Below are positions 49,794 to 59,883 of a stretch of 64,000 nucleotides of DNA, piece by piece. This DNA comes from Mesaphorura yosii. Its lineage: Eukaryota > Arthropoda > Collembola > Poduromorpha > Tullbergiidae. A model generated the notes under the pieces. It did no database searches. It saw only the letters and a list, made by a program, of their open reading frames with translations, and was not told the DNA's origin. Location of the stretch: the NCBI GenBank assembly GCA_009869945.1, contig WIXG01000164.1:103483-167482 (forward strand), in the 5' to 3' direction. Each line of letters opens with the position of its first letter. Within the stretch, counting starts at the first letter, position 1. Made by a program: the position numbers and the translations under genes.

Positions 49794-50015
49794 TTAATCG
49801 AATTCCCGGACTTTTCTTCCGATGTGTGCATTTTCGTAGATGGTCCCACCAATCAGGGGATAGTACAGACACTGCTTGGTTTGCACCAAATAGAAACACG
49901 TTGGAAAAGTTGTAAGCACAACCACCAGCGCTGCGATACAGACGCCAATGAGCAACAATTCAAGACCATCTTTCTCGTACGGGTTGACTTTCCATTGTTT
50001 GCCTAAACGCGTCAA
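49794..50015 (-). CDS. Small single-pass membrane ORF, possible chemoreceptor fragment
   Basis: 73 codons: MTRLGKQWK, then PYEKDGLELLL followed by a ~25-residue hydrophobic segment (IGVCIAALVVVLTTFPTCFYLV), then a polar tail YENAHIGRKVREFD. The EKDGLE-LL block matches EKDGLERLL in the intact chemoreceptor at 53304-54485, in both cases directly ahead of a hydrophobic helix with a Pro. It is therefore either a relic of the same receptor family or a coincidence in a small independent gene. A minus-strand AATAAA 36 nt past the stop favours transcription. Function not recognised. Confidence 0.35.
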   Translation of the reverse strand: MTRLGKQWKVNPYEKDGLELLLIGVCIAALVVVLTTFPTCFYLVQTKQCLYYPLIGGTIYENAHIGRKVREFD

Positions 50016-50374
50016 TACGTCAGCTGCCCTTCTGAGCGAGTAAAATGGATGCCAATTACCGATGTACCTTTCAGCATGTGAAATTTCAATGTTGCATTTA
50101 TGAATTCCCGCACCATACCGACTTTCAACAAAATCGTTCTTAAAGAATATTGACGTATTTTGACCTATGATGTGCTCCTTTGGTCATGCTTGTCATGAAG
50201 TATATCTAATCAAATGCCGAATATGAAGTGAACAAATTCTAGATGCGATTGTAGTTTTAACATACGGTGCATGAGGATAAAGGAAACACGAATACAAATG
50301 TGGTCAATATTGACAGGATAACAAGAATTGATAGAAGGAAAGAATGAAGTAATGATTGAATGATGAATATTCTC

Positions 50375-50490
50375 AATTCCAATACACTACAATATGAGAT
50401 CTCCGTTTGGTTTGGGTACTGCAAAAGTTTACTGATTCCAGTTCTTCCGTTTGTTACGTCCAAAACCTTGGTCAAGTACCGTCGTACTTG
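50375..50490 (+). pseudogene. Relic of a GPCR seventh transmembrane segment
   Basis: The frame here reads YEISVWFGYCKSLLIPVL... then VTSKTLVK. It lines up residue for residue with YGISIWLGYCNSLLNPTV... and VTSDSLVK at the end of the intact GPCR at 50785-51705. The NP of TM7 is changed to IP, and no matching TM1-TM6 is evident upstream. This is the 3' remnant of a tandem duplicate about 1.1 kb upstream of the intact copy's C-terminus. Confidence 0.65.
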
Positions 50491-50784
50491 TGTAAATAAA
50501 GTCATCACTTGTATTGTCCTCTTCAGTCGTTCAGATTCATTCCACTGCACATAAATGCGCATGATTCAATTACCATTGCAGATATCAGTGCATTGCTGGC
50601 CTGATAAACAGTGACAGACGGACACAGATGCCCTTTTGCTGAAGTACTACGAGTAGCAGAGGCTAGGCTAATCGAGACAATCTCGGGTTTCAATCTTGTG
50701 CTCGTACAGTACGAAGTAGGAGTCAAAACAAAAAATGTTTACAGTTTCATTTCCAAGTATTCCAAGCACGAGCGAACTACACTG

Positions 50785-51705
50785 ATGGATCTTCCTTCTG
50801 CAGAAGCCAGCTCCTATACTGCAGAATCCAGCACATCAACATGGAATGCCACCACCGTCAGCATTCTCAAGATCACCGGAATCTCGTTCCTGGCTCTTGC
50901 CGTGATCATCACCAACTCGATCGTGCTTCTGACCATCGTCTTCAAAGGCCGGACACTTCTCAAGAGCTTTCCGAAACACCTCGTCGCCAGTTTGGCAACT
51001 GCTGATCTACTAATTGGACTCGTTGTCGTACCGTTAAATGGAATAATCACCTCCATAGGACGACCCGCTGGTGGTAACGTGTTGTGTACAATATCAAGTG
51101 TGTTGGACATGTTCTTGATCTCGAGCTCCGTCACTAACCTGAGTGTAATCACCCTCCTTCGATACGCTCGTGCCCATTATCCGTTTGAATGCCAAGCCCA
51201 AGTGACTCACCGAGTGAAAACTGGTATTGTGATAGGTACTTGGACCACCGTACTGATAATATGCGTGAGTATGGTGCTAATTTGGCCGAATGGATATCGT
51301 GGCAAGTGTGTCGAGGACTTTAATCAAGATCCAGCCATGTCTGCAGCGCTGGTGGCAGCCTTCTCCGTTGCTTTCTTCGTTATTGTGATCGGACACTGTA
51401 AGGTTTACAACACACTTACAAGAACCAGACCCAACATAAGGCGATATGGAGGCGAAAGGATTCCTTGGGAGCGTAAACGGATCCTGGCACTGGTTGTCGG
51501 TGGATTCACATTTTGCTGGCTACCGTATGTGATCCTGCACATGTTCATTGCCACCGGGATCCAGTTTGGTACAAGGCAAGGGCTTTATGGGATCTCTATT
51601 TGGCTTGGGTACTGCAACAGCCTCCTGAATCCAACCGTCGTCGTCGTCACATCCGATAGCCTGGTCAAGGCCATCAAGTTATTATTGTTCAATACACGAA
51701 TTTAG
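50785..51705 (+). CDS. Intronless class A GPCR, aminergic-like with altered switches
   Basis: Seven-pass receptor; 306 residues from ATG 50785, with an open frame extending upstream to 50611. TM1 has Asn1.50 (IITNSIVLL); TM2 has LATADLLIGLVVVPL with Asp2.50; TM3 has the disulfide Cys and, seven residues on, Asp3.32 (CTISSVLDMF), the amine-binding aspartate; TM6 has FTFCWLPY; ECL2 Cys is in RGKCVEDF. Departures from the class A rules: DRY is LRY (Asp3.49 to Leu), Pro5.50 is Ala, Tyr5.58 is His, and NPxxY is NPTVV (Tyr7.53 to Val). Intracellular loop 3 is short. It is intronless, with a decayed copy beside it. Closest guess is a biogenic-amine receptor relative; ligand unknown. Whether it signals normally is open. 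Confidence 0.85.
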   Translation: MDLPSAEASSYTAESSTSTWNATTVSILKITGISFLALAVIITNSIVLLTIVFKGRTLLKSFPKHLVASLATADLLIGLVVVPLNGIITSIGRPAGGNVLCTISSVLDMFLISSSVTNLSVITLLRYARAHYPFECQAQVTHRVKTGIVIGTWTTVLIICVSMVLIWPNGYRGKCVEDFNQDPAMSAALVAAFSVAFFVIVIGHCKVYNTLTRTRPNIRRYGGERIPWERKRILALVVGGFTFCWLPYVILHMFIATGIQFGTRQGLYGISIWLGYCNSLLNPTVVVVTSDSLVKAIKLLLFNTRI

Positions 51706-52560
51706 GAAAGTTTTTGTTTTGTTGTGCATTGACTATTGGCTCTGTCGGAATCCCATCAATTGTTCAGAGTTTAATCATACTCGACTCATTTTCTATTTTA
51801 TTAGCAGCAGTGGCAAGTTGATTAAAAGTGTGGTGAAAGTTTTATCTATCCAACAGTTTGCTGACGTCATTGCATTCTTTCATTGACTCTTAATTGTACG
51901 AAGGCTTTTGGGCTGGCTTGATGTAGATTCTCGTTCGTTCGTTCCGTGCTGACAATTATGACACAGAAATTATGATAAGTCAAACTGAGCTCAAAATTTT
52001 CGAACTGTACGGGTCCACGATAAGCTGGACAGGAATCTTTGCACTGGATTGGAATCCCATGGTTACACGGCACTTTATCTTGGTGGAAGTATTGCAGTAC
52101 TTTTCTACTAGCAGTGTCGGGTCTTGTCCTAGTGTACCATCAAATGCGGGACACTGCACATGTATTTCAATCCAGCGAGCCGATTGTAAGTCAGGGCCTT
52201 CGAATTGTGACCCTTATCCTTCTCCCTGCGTCCTGCTAAACGGCACATAAACCCATTTCCACGCTAAGAAGTAATATGCAGCAAAACACTCGTGAGCATA
52301 AACGCGACGTAATCCTCGTCAACTCCAATCGTAAGAATGTTCACCAGCAAGCATGAAATGTTCACCGCACAACTGCCTTGCACTTAAACGGCCGCATTCG
52401 GTCTTACCACGATTAGAAGTATTAGAAGAGTTATGGAGGAAAGCCAGAGACCTGTGGCACAAATTAATAGAAAGAGGAATTCTATGTCATCTTTGTCGTT
52501 AGGGTTTATCCTTCATAATTTTCCTGAGATTTGGCGTGACAAGTAATAAAATAGAATGCG
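51706..52560. other. Intergenic region
   Basis: Short overlapping frames at 51972-52250 include one hydrophobic stretch (FLLAVSGLVLVYHQM), possibly another receptor scrap, but there is no alignable partner in the window. Confidence 0.3.
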
Positions 52561-52941
52561 TCAAGGAATAATGGCCATCTCACCTTTGCGAGAGTTGGCT
52601 TGGAAGTGAGAATTGAGAGCAACTCTGGACGGTTCATGCAGGGTGTAAATGATGATTTTGATGACTGTGCTGATTACTCTTATCAGTAGGTCTGCGCCTA
52701 TGAAGATGTGTTTGTCTAAGTTTGATTTATCTGGGTGAAACAGAGCGCCCCGGATCAGTAGGACAGCGAGAAGCGTTTGAGTCAGTGCAGTTGTCACAAT
52801 TATAACTTTCCATTGGAGTTTCTGGCTTCGGGTTGCGCGAACGAGAGTTCGCTTACGCGGATCCCAGTGAAAAGGAAGCAACGTCTTCGCACCCACTAAA
52901 ATTAGGCCCAAGAAAATTCGCTTCGTTTGGTTGGAGATCAT
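52561..52941 (-). pseudogene. Truncated chemoreceptor, N-terminal part only
   Basis: Begins MISNQTKRIFLG and contains PFHWDPRKRTLV, parallel to MISRRSRDILVS and PFHWDRKKRRLV in the intact receptor at 53304-54485. The same layout of two hydrophobic segments follows, then HEPSRVALNSHF (compare AGPGAVFINAYF). It then stops at GEMAIIP after ~127 residues, about one third of the intact length, with no continuation in any frame downstream. An in-frame alternative start lies 48 nt upstream. Most likely a truncated pseudogene. Confidence 0.7.
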
Positions 52942-53303
52942 GTTGATGGTTTTCAAAGCCTGAGCCGAATAAAATCTTCCATCTGGCAATGGACAATATT
53001 AATTAACGCGCAATTCGCATTTACTCGCGTTTGAATATTGAAATGTAATGATTACATGCTTCATTTATGGGTGTATGTTTCTGATGACCGACATGTGCAA
53101 AGGCAAGTTTTGCACGGCCTCATTTTATTACCACCATTAGCTTAGCATATACCTTATCAGAGCTATCTACAAATACATTTGTACCACATATGCGATATTT
53201 GAAAAATGTCAAACAAGTTCTGTCCTAGTTATTTATGTCTATTCAGCGCTTGTTACATGTTAATATTACAAGACATTTTCTTGTCGAATTCGGAAATTTT
53301 TGC

Positions 53304-54485
53304 CTAAACTAAACATAAATTAACAACTGAATCCAGAATGACGTATTTCAGCGAATAAAAGAATGTGACTTTCGAAACGGTGAATGTGTTCAAGAATGTT
53401 GTCCGAAGTGCTCGATGCGACTTGAATGCTTTTATGTCAAGCTTTGAAAGCATGTGAGGCTTATTTCTGGTGTAACTCCTCGTAAGCTCCTGCGATGCGT
53501 CCTTCAGTGCGCTGGCTATGTCCGAAAGCTGCCTGACAATGTACAGGAAGCACCTGAACAGAAGCGCCAGGAGTACCGCCGTAATTGGGGGCAGAATCTT
53601 GTAGTTCTGTACGATAAAGTAAATCCCTGCAACAGCAGTTGCAAAACAGAGGAGAATGAAAAGTGGGACGGCGTACTTAACGCTCTCCAGGAGCACTTGA
53701 TGCAGTATGTGGACACAAAAATAGCTGCGATGAACCATCGTCTTTTCAATTCGCGTGCTGTGCTTTCTCCACCTACAGGGACTTGGCAACATTATTTGCG
53801 AAGTTTTGCAGTTATAACGAATGAATCTTGATGCGACTAACCCGATCCTTCGTATCCATTTCGTGGCTGCAGAATAATGCACCAGGAGAACCATGACAAG
53901 CAGGATTGTGTAGAACGCCGTGCCCGCGTTGGTGACGAGGGCGATTGCCAAGCAGAATATGTTCACGTACGAGTTTCCTTTTACGACGTAGATTTCGGAT
54001 TCGAATCTTATTGCGAAATACAGAGCACAAAGCGTGAAAGGTGGCAGCAGACCCAGCATGGCACGCAGGGTCCACAGGAGCCGTTCTAGTCCATCCTTTT
54101 CGCTTGAGCCGGTTCTCCATAACTTGCTCATCTGATCATCGAACTTGAAGTAAGCGTTGATGAACACTGCGCCTGGCCCCGCTAACGAGTACATGATCCC
54201 ATGTGCGGCGAGAGCTATTACACAGGGAAACGAGAGCATGCCAGTTGCTGTCCTTTTAGCCATTCCTGACATTTCGCTGTGCATCCAAATATTAATGTCC
54301 ATGATGACAACCGCGCCCAGAGTTAGCACTGGAAATAATTTGAAGATCTTTCGCACTCCCTGCACGGTTGCACCGGATTTCACCAGGCGACGTTTCTTGC
54401 GATCCCAATGAAACGGGAGCACCATAATGGTTGAGCCGACGTTGATCATGGACACCAAAATGTCCCTCGAGCGACGAGAAATCAT
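53304..54485 (-). CDS. Intronless chemoreceptor (gustatory/odorant-receptor type)
   Basis: Predicted ligand-gated membrane receptor of the insect-type chemoreceptor superfamily, 393 residues in a single exon. It starts MISRRSRDIL and has VLPFHWDRKKRRLV near residue 22, then about seven hydrophobic helices spread over the length (for example MLSFPCVIALAAHGIMYSLA, YVNIFCLAIALVTNAGTAFY, YAVPLFILLCFATAVAGIYF and PPITAVLLALLFRCFLYIV). The C-terminus carries FTVSKVTFFYSLKYVILDSVV, loosely like the TYhhhhhQF-type end of gustatory receptors but without an exact match. It is the only intact member of the local set. Assignment rests on topology, length, and the shared N-terminal motif; the superfamily is very divergent. 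Confidence 0.7.
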   Translation of the reverse strand: MISRRSRDILVSMINVGSTIMVLPFHWDRKKRRLVKSGATVQGVRKIFKLFPVLTLGAVVIMDINIWMHSEMSGMAKRTATGMLSFPCVIALAAHGIMYSLAGPGAVFINAYFKFDDQMSKLWRTGSSEKDGLERLLWTLRAMLGLLPPFTLCALYFAIRFESEIYVVKGNSYVNIFCLAIALVTNAGTAFYTILLVMVLLVHYSAATKWIRRIGLVASRFIRYNCKTSQIMLPSPCRWRKHSTRIEKTMVHRSYFCVHILHQVLLESVKYAVPLFILLCFATAVAGIYFIVQNYKILPPITAVLLALLFRCFLYIVRQLSDIASALKDASQELTRSYTRNKPHMLSKLDIKAFKSHRALRTTFLNTFTVSKVTFFYSLKYVILDSVVNLCLV

Positions 54486-55101
54486 TTCATTCGATGCTAC
54501 CTTTTACACTAATTTACATACTCCGGCACACTAAACCACCTGGGCGAAAAAAGCTAGAATGCTCCTTTGATTAATCATTTGAACTTGTGCCGTGCCATGT
54601 TTATTGATTTGTGTAATATTTTGTACAACTTGCCATCTTAATTTGTTTGTCGGCACGGGAACGTCATCGTGTTGCATATTATAGCATGTATGGGTTAAGA
54701 GCGTAAGTCATAACAGGCCGCGCATTTTTTGCGACATGTATAGTAAAGCAGATTGGTTATTCCATTGTACTATAGAACAAGTAAAATTGTTTCACTCATT
54801 TTCCAATTTGCGTGCATCGAGAATTAAGCCTCTGCAGTTACATCACTGGTAGAGTTGTGGACAAGTTTGGTCAATATTCGAAACTTTTTGCGCCAATTTG
54901 CGAGGAAGTCATATTGGAAGTTCATGGAACAGAAGATGGAATGTACTTTTGATAAGCCAGCAATGGTAATGCACTCGATCGACAAATATTTGGCGTACTA
55001 GTAAAAAAGGCAATCGTACCGAACAAATATCATGTTGAATGAAGCCGAAAACTGAGACATTGAGAACAACGCTATGTCCCCTTTAAACTCTGTCCAAGGA
55101 T
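54486..55101. other. Spacer between receptor genes
   Basis: No gene recognised. On the minus strand at about 55000-55100 one short frame reads DPWTEFKGDIALFSMSQFSA, possibly a receptor or transposase scrap. Confidence 0.3.
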
Positions 55102-55296
55102 CTAGAAATTTTTGGAACGGAACTCCTTGTGGATTCCTGCAGTGAAAGAATAAATGGTCCGTGTTATTGTAAATAACAGTTCAGTTCTGACGAAGTAAGG
55201 GACAGCATTGGATTGCGAATGCGTGAGAGTGCTTGCTTGTTGCCTGAACATTGAAATTGAAGGAATCGCCTGGAGCTCGTCAACGAACGTCAGCAT

Positions 55297-55560
55297 TTAT
55301 TTACCAAGAATTTCTTCCTCCATCACGTCGAGAATCCGTTCTTGAGAGGGTAATGCCGAAAAATTTTGTTCAGTGTTGAATATATCCACAAAATCGTTAA
55401 CAAGCTCCATAAAGTCAGGTAATCGTTGCAGTCTTGCATCATTTGGGAAGAATTTTCGGAAACAACTTGCCACATTCTTCGAATAGAGTTGCATAGCCAT
55501 CCTCACATGCATCCGCTCTCATGTCACTTCTAATCTTGAGATCCTGGATCTTAACTGACA
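55297..55560 (-). mobile_element. Probable P-element/THAP9-type transposase fragment
   Basis: A 71-residue frame (55512-55297) reads MHVRMAMQLYSKNVASCF, then RLPDFMELVNDFVDIFNT. This layout resembles the transposase region of P-element/THAP9 proteins, where a KMRVKLAAQ-like helix is followed ~30 residues later by a [FL]-x-x-L-F-D-I-x-N block. The frame just upstream shows NKRHMSVKIQDLK in a different phase, consistent with decay. There are no terminal repeats or target-site duplication that I can see. A GT/AG pair could join the fragment to GIHKEFRSKNF downstream. It is a dead fragment at most. Confidence 0.45.
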
Positions 55561-55669
55561 TGTGGCGCTTGTTATAGAATTTGCTAGCGTCAATTAACTT
55601 TGCTCAAGCTTGTCCAATAATTTGTTTGTCCGCCATCACACTCATGTGTCTAAACTCGCGTGTCTATCT

Positions 55670-56011
55670 TCAAGGGTTTAAACTGGTGGTGTCTAACCTC
55701 AGGTTGACTAAATAATCACTTGCTACGTGCACAATTGCACGTAGTGTAAAAGAGAATATGCATATCGTTGATATAGCGGCAATTCCTGCCATTTTTACAG
55801 TGCTCGATATCTGAGTCGCCCCGAAAATCCGCGCGATTTGGATAATGCCAACAATTGTGTTGATCAGATTAATTGTCATCATGCAGGCTTTGCCATTGCG
55901 AGATTTCACAATCTGCTGCAAACTTCCGTCCCAACTGAACGGAAACAGGTAAGCTTTTGAGCTAACTTCGATTGTATTCGCTACTATCTCTTTAGTCCGG
56001 TTGGAAATAAT
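55670..56011 (-). pseudogene. Chemoreceptor N-terminal pseudogene lacking a start codon
   Basis: In frame: IISNRTKEIVAN, then YLFPFSWDGSLQQIV, two hydrophobic segments (NLINTIVGIIQIARIFG and AAISTICIFSFTLRAIVHVA), then a stop after ~110 residues. It aligns with the starts of the receptors at 52941 and 54485, but the ATG is ATT at 56011-56009. The body beyond the second hydrophobic segment is missing and the transposase-like fragment follows directly on its 3' side. Both features mark it as a pseudogene. Confidence 0.7.
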
Positions 56012-57188
56012 GATCTTGCCGAATGCTAGGAAGCCTAGACCAGTCTGTCTACTCGACCGGCGCGACGTTGTGTAAATCTAAATAGCAGGTCATGTCGTTC
56101 ACCTGCCCAGAAACTCCCATATGCAAGAAGTTAATAATGAAGGATCTTTCGCTAAGCTTATCGTTCATTAATGATTAATGTAGCAGGTCAGCAGTCATGT
56201 CATGCCCGACACGGAATTATGGGTTCATGTACACGGAAATCCTCGAAAGTCGATAGTCGACTAGATTTGCATTGCCGATTGCTTTAATATACTGAGACAA
56301 GTTTGGGGTTGAGAAGTTAAGATTTGTTCAAGATTAAGAATCCGGACCTTTGCTTTGTGAATCCGATAATGAAAACTCGCATTTGCCATTAAAACTGTAC
56401 CCCATCAATAATTGCTAGTAGTCAGAGCCTTATAATTGGCGTGACGTTTTCGTGAGACAACGTCTTAATTGACTCCAGTAAAACTCCAGATATCTGCTCT
56501 CAGGCAAAACTGCGATGTAAAGTGACTTGTGATTTGAGTAAAATGACAGACTAGATTGAACTCTCTGTAACGCTCGATTATCTTTAAATCTTGATTACTT
56601 TCCTTCGAAGCCACTGCTTCATAAAATCCGAAAGATTCATTCATTAATTTTTTATTGCACTTGTGGAAGATCAAGTAACGGCACGAGTCGTAATTACGAC
56701 GTACCGCCAGATTCATAAATGTATCAAAAACGCTGATGCAAGCAAAATGTCTACACGATTTGTAGACGCGAATCAACATTCGACGCGATTTAAGACATGA
56801 GACTACGAAACTGCTTGGGACGATGTGTGACAATAAATGTCGTGTATGCACGTTTCAGCAAACTATTTCGCCTGAGCAAGATTATTCAGTTACAACCTTG
56901 TAATTCTTAAACACTCATCAGTTATCAATTCTGCATCGATGCGAATACGCTAAATCGTAGAGCGCTTCAATGGCTAAGATGTATGAACATTTGCATGTGT
57001 CTGAAGAATGAATGAAGGAATTCATCCTTCGCAATCTGCTATTCTGTGAGCTGGTAATTGAGATAGAAACTTGGGTACAGTTGTCCACGGAACTTCACGC
57101 AGCTTCGTTCAAACATTCAGTGGCTCTTCTCTGGTTTTTACCAACGTTTAATGCTTAAGGTGATTGTGACTCCTCAGATTTGTTCACA
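56012..57188. other. Intergenic region
   Basis: A 128-codon minus-strand frame at 56465-56851 is open but has no recognisable motif or signals. Otherwise nothing seen. Confidence 0.3.
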
Positions 57189-57859
57189 ATGAAGATGCTA
57201 CTTTTGATGTTACTGATGACCAGTACAATATTGCTGACGCCAGCGGAGATTTCGTCCAGGAAGAAAGACTTGGCTAGGCAAAGTAAGTCAATCCAGAATT
57301 TCAGCATTGCATTGATAACCCGAGTATTCCACTACACCGGCACCATACCATACGAATTCCATTTGCAGAATTTGGCCGACACGATGAGAATACGCTCGAG
57401 AGCATTAAAATAAGGACAAATGAGATAATCAAGGAGGAAAAGCCACTGATTTGGGTAATTCGTTGAGATTTTTAGTTCATCCAGATGCAGATTTAATCTG
57501 TATTAATCTTTATGGGTTTTTACTGTAGAGGCTGATTCTGGGGGCGAACAGCGCTGGAGACACGCCTTTCCATATTGCAGCGCGGAACGGGAATATTCCA
57601 GCCGTTGACACAATTCTGCCCTTCGTCGTTCGCCATCCTGGCCTCCTGAAAGCTATGATCGATACTAAGAATAATGAAGGCAAAACCGCATTAGATTTGG
57701 CTGAATCAGCAGGGCACTCTGCAATAGTGACCAAGATCAGACAATTGATGGTAAGCATGTAAATTCAATCTTCGGTTCCAAAATTTGGCCATGGTGCTCG
57801 TACTAATATTAGCATTCCTTTTTCTGGTGCAGGATTCAGATCATTACAGAAATGACTAG
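57189..57859 (+). CDS. Small secreted ankyrin-repeat protein
   Basis: Exons 57189-57282, 57369-57454, 57529-57750, 57833-57859, all in phase, giving 142 residues. The start MKMLLLMLLMTSTILLTPAE is a strong signal peptide. After a short basic linker come two ankyrin-type units: NSAGDTPFHIAARNGNIPAV and NNEGKTALDLAESAGHSAIV, each with the Gly-x-Thr-x-hydrophobic-His/Asp-x-Ala pattern, then a polar tail DSDHYRND. AATAAA lies at 57942-57947. Ankyrin repeats are normally intracellular, so an export signal on such a short protein is unusual. The donor at 57282 is GTAAGT; other acceptors have fair pyrimidine tracts. Function unknown. Confidence 0.78.
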
Positions 57860-57941
57860 AACAAGATCAACGTCCTGATTGTCTGCTGAACTTTGACCTG
57901 TGTGTTAACGCGTAAATTCCAACGAGTCATGTTTTATTTTA

Positions 57942-57947
57942 AATAAA
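57942..57947 (+). terminator. Polyadenylation signal of the ankyrin gene
   Basis: AATAAA 83 nt downstream of the TAG stop at 57859. Confidence 0.65.
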
Positions 57948-58756
57948 ATATACCTTCATTCATCGATTCGGCCAGCAACTAGACTAGCAATTTTGGTTCA
58001 ACTTCATTGCAAATGCTGAGCCATGCTTGCCATTCATTGCTGATAAGGAAATGGGAATATTGAATCTCTTATCAGGAATTCAATTGCAATGATTCATGCT
58101 TCATGAACTATAAGGCAGCATTTTAGCTGGACATTTTGTCTTGCTATCGGTTGGTAAAGGTTGGGTAAACAAAGACAGATTATGCACTTGTCTTGACTTC
58201 GCGTTTTGCTCATAAAAGAAGTTCACATGTGAGTTGGTTAATATTTTATGCATTGATCAAGTGCGCGAAATGACCTTCACCACTCGCCTTTCTGAGGTGC
58301 AGCACAAGCACAAGTAACCTTTCTAAATACTCTGATATAATTACGTAACGCACGATAAACGATACTCTGCAATTATCTCGTCCTGCTGGAACTCGTCTTC
58401 TTGGATCAACATATCATTTAGCCAGGAGTCGGTCGGTCGAGAGGTTCGATGTGCATTCTTTATTAGCAGGGTTTTAAATTGAGTGCATTAAGTGCATGGA
58501 CTCCATTAACTGAAATCGATACAATTTAATTACACCATTTGTAAACATTGACGGCCTTCTTCAAGCAAGTGTGCACTGATATTTCTGCCTTTACACCTAC
58601 CGGAATTAAGAATTACACTCAATGAATAACTGGACAGGCGACATTGAAGTAGATTTGAAAGTACACTGCGATTGATCAAAAGTATGACGGCGGCTGAAAG
58701 ACGGTTCCAAGAAGATTTCGCCTGGATTCAAGTGCTCTCTTAGCGACCACAGCACA
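57948..58756. other. Intergenic region
   Basis: About 0.8 kb, AT-rich, no gene recognised. Confidence 0.4.
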
Positions 58757-59112
58757 ATGTGGAACTTCATTTATTGGCTGTTGGTGATAGCATTTATCTT
58801 GGTGGCTGGTGCAGGCGGAGCCTATGCAACCTACGTCGGTGTGGATATTGTGAGGAGGGTGCTAGAGTACTTAAATGAAATGAGGGAGATGTAAGCCCCA
58901 AGATGTGGACTATCAAGCCATACAAATTGATCCAAGCACTAACTTCTACTTGTATATTTTCTGATTTCAGTCGGGTCACACCTCAACACGTTGAAAACTT
59001 AGGAATTCACGTCACGATGCATAAACCTACTCACCTGAAAGCAATGGAGAAGAAGTTTGGATTCAACATGAACTTTGGGAAGAAAGCCAAAACCGAAACT
59101 GAAAAGCATTAG
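58757..59112 (+). CDS. Small single-pass membrane or secreted protein, unknown
   Basis: Exons 58757-58890 and 58971-59112 join in phase to give 91 residues. The first exon encodes MWNFIYWLLVIAFILVAGAG followed by GAYATYVGVDIVRR, which is either an uncleaved signal anchor or a signal peptide. The second encodes a basic hydrophilic tail rich in Lys (MHKPTHLKAMEKKFGF, ending KKAKTETEKH). Donor GTAAGC and acceptor TGATTTCAG are good. AATAAA occurs at 59533-59538, far downstream. Family not recognised. Confidence 0.55.
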
Positions 59113-59762
59113 CTAGCCAGGCGACATTAAGTTATTTTTGATACTGATATTATGACCTAATGTGATCTGTTAAAATGTTTGCTAGTATGAGTTGCAGTTA
59201 GGTTAATTACTAATTTTACGGATGGCCTTTTAGATGTCTACAGCAGATGAGTTGTATTTTATGACTTTTAAGTCTTAATTCTCAACTAAAGACACTTTCA
59301 ATTTTATTGGAGTGCTTCCATTATTCTGAAACTTGTGACCTTACATCATAATTTTATTTTCTACGCGGTAATAGTGTGACAGATTCACTGATGGCGGGGA
59401 AGACTTCGGGAATGGTGGGATATGTGACAGTGACGTACCTGGGCCATGGCGTGTCCTTAGGAACTACGTGGGGTTGACGTATTTGGTACTGAGGAGGTTA
59501 ACCTAAGTATTTGTACTTCTTCGAAGAGTCTGAATAAATAAATGGCTAGTTAATTGAGTTCTCAGGCAACCAACATTCGTTAATGGTTATTACTCTTCTA
59601 ATACGAGTACGAGACTCATCTCGTCCTGCACAGTTTTGTTTAAGAAAGAAAGGTGGGTCGACATCGACCAATTTAATGATAAAGCACACCAGAAACATCT
59701 TCCTGTCTTGTAGATTACAAGAACCAATACTGTAATCGCAATTTCGCAATACACCTTTTCAA
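59113..59762. other. Intergenic region
   Basis: Probable 3' UTR of the small gene up to the AATAAATAAA near 59533. No other feature. Confidence 0.4.
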
Positions 59763-59883
59763 CATGCAGGCTGAACCGAAATGGGATAAAGAAAGCCTGT
59801 ACGATTCCAGGGTAAGTTGTACTACGCACCCTAAAAATTTGTACGGTCAGTTCTCAACTGATCGTTAATTCCATTATAATGCC

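Noticed and set aside
56465..56851. 128-codon open frame on the minus strand
   Set aside because: Open, but no domain, signal peptide, paralog in the window or supporting splice/poly(A) signals; length is within chance for AT-moderate DNA.
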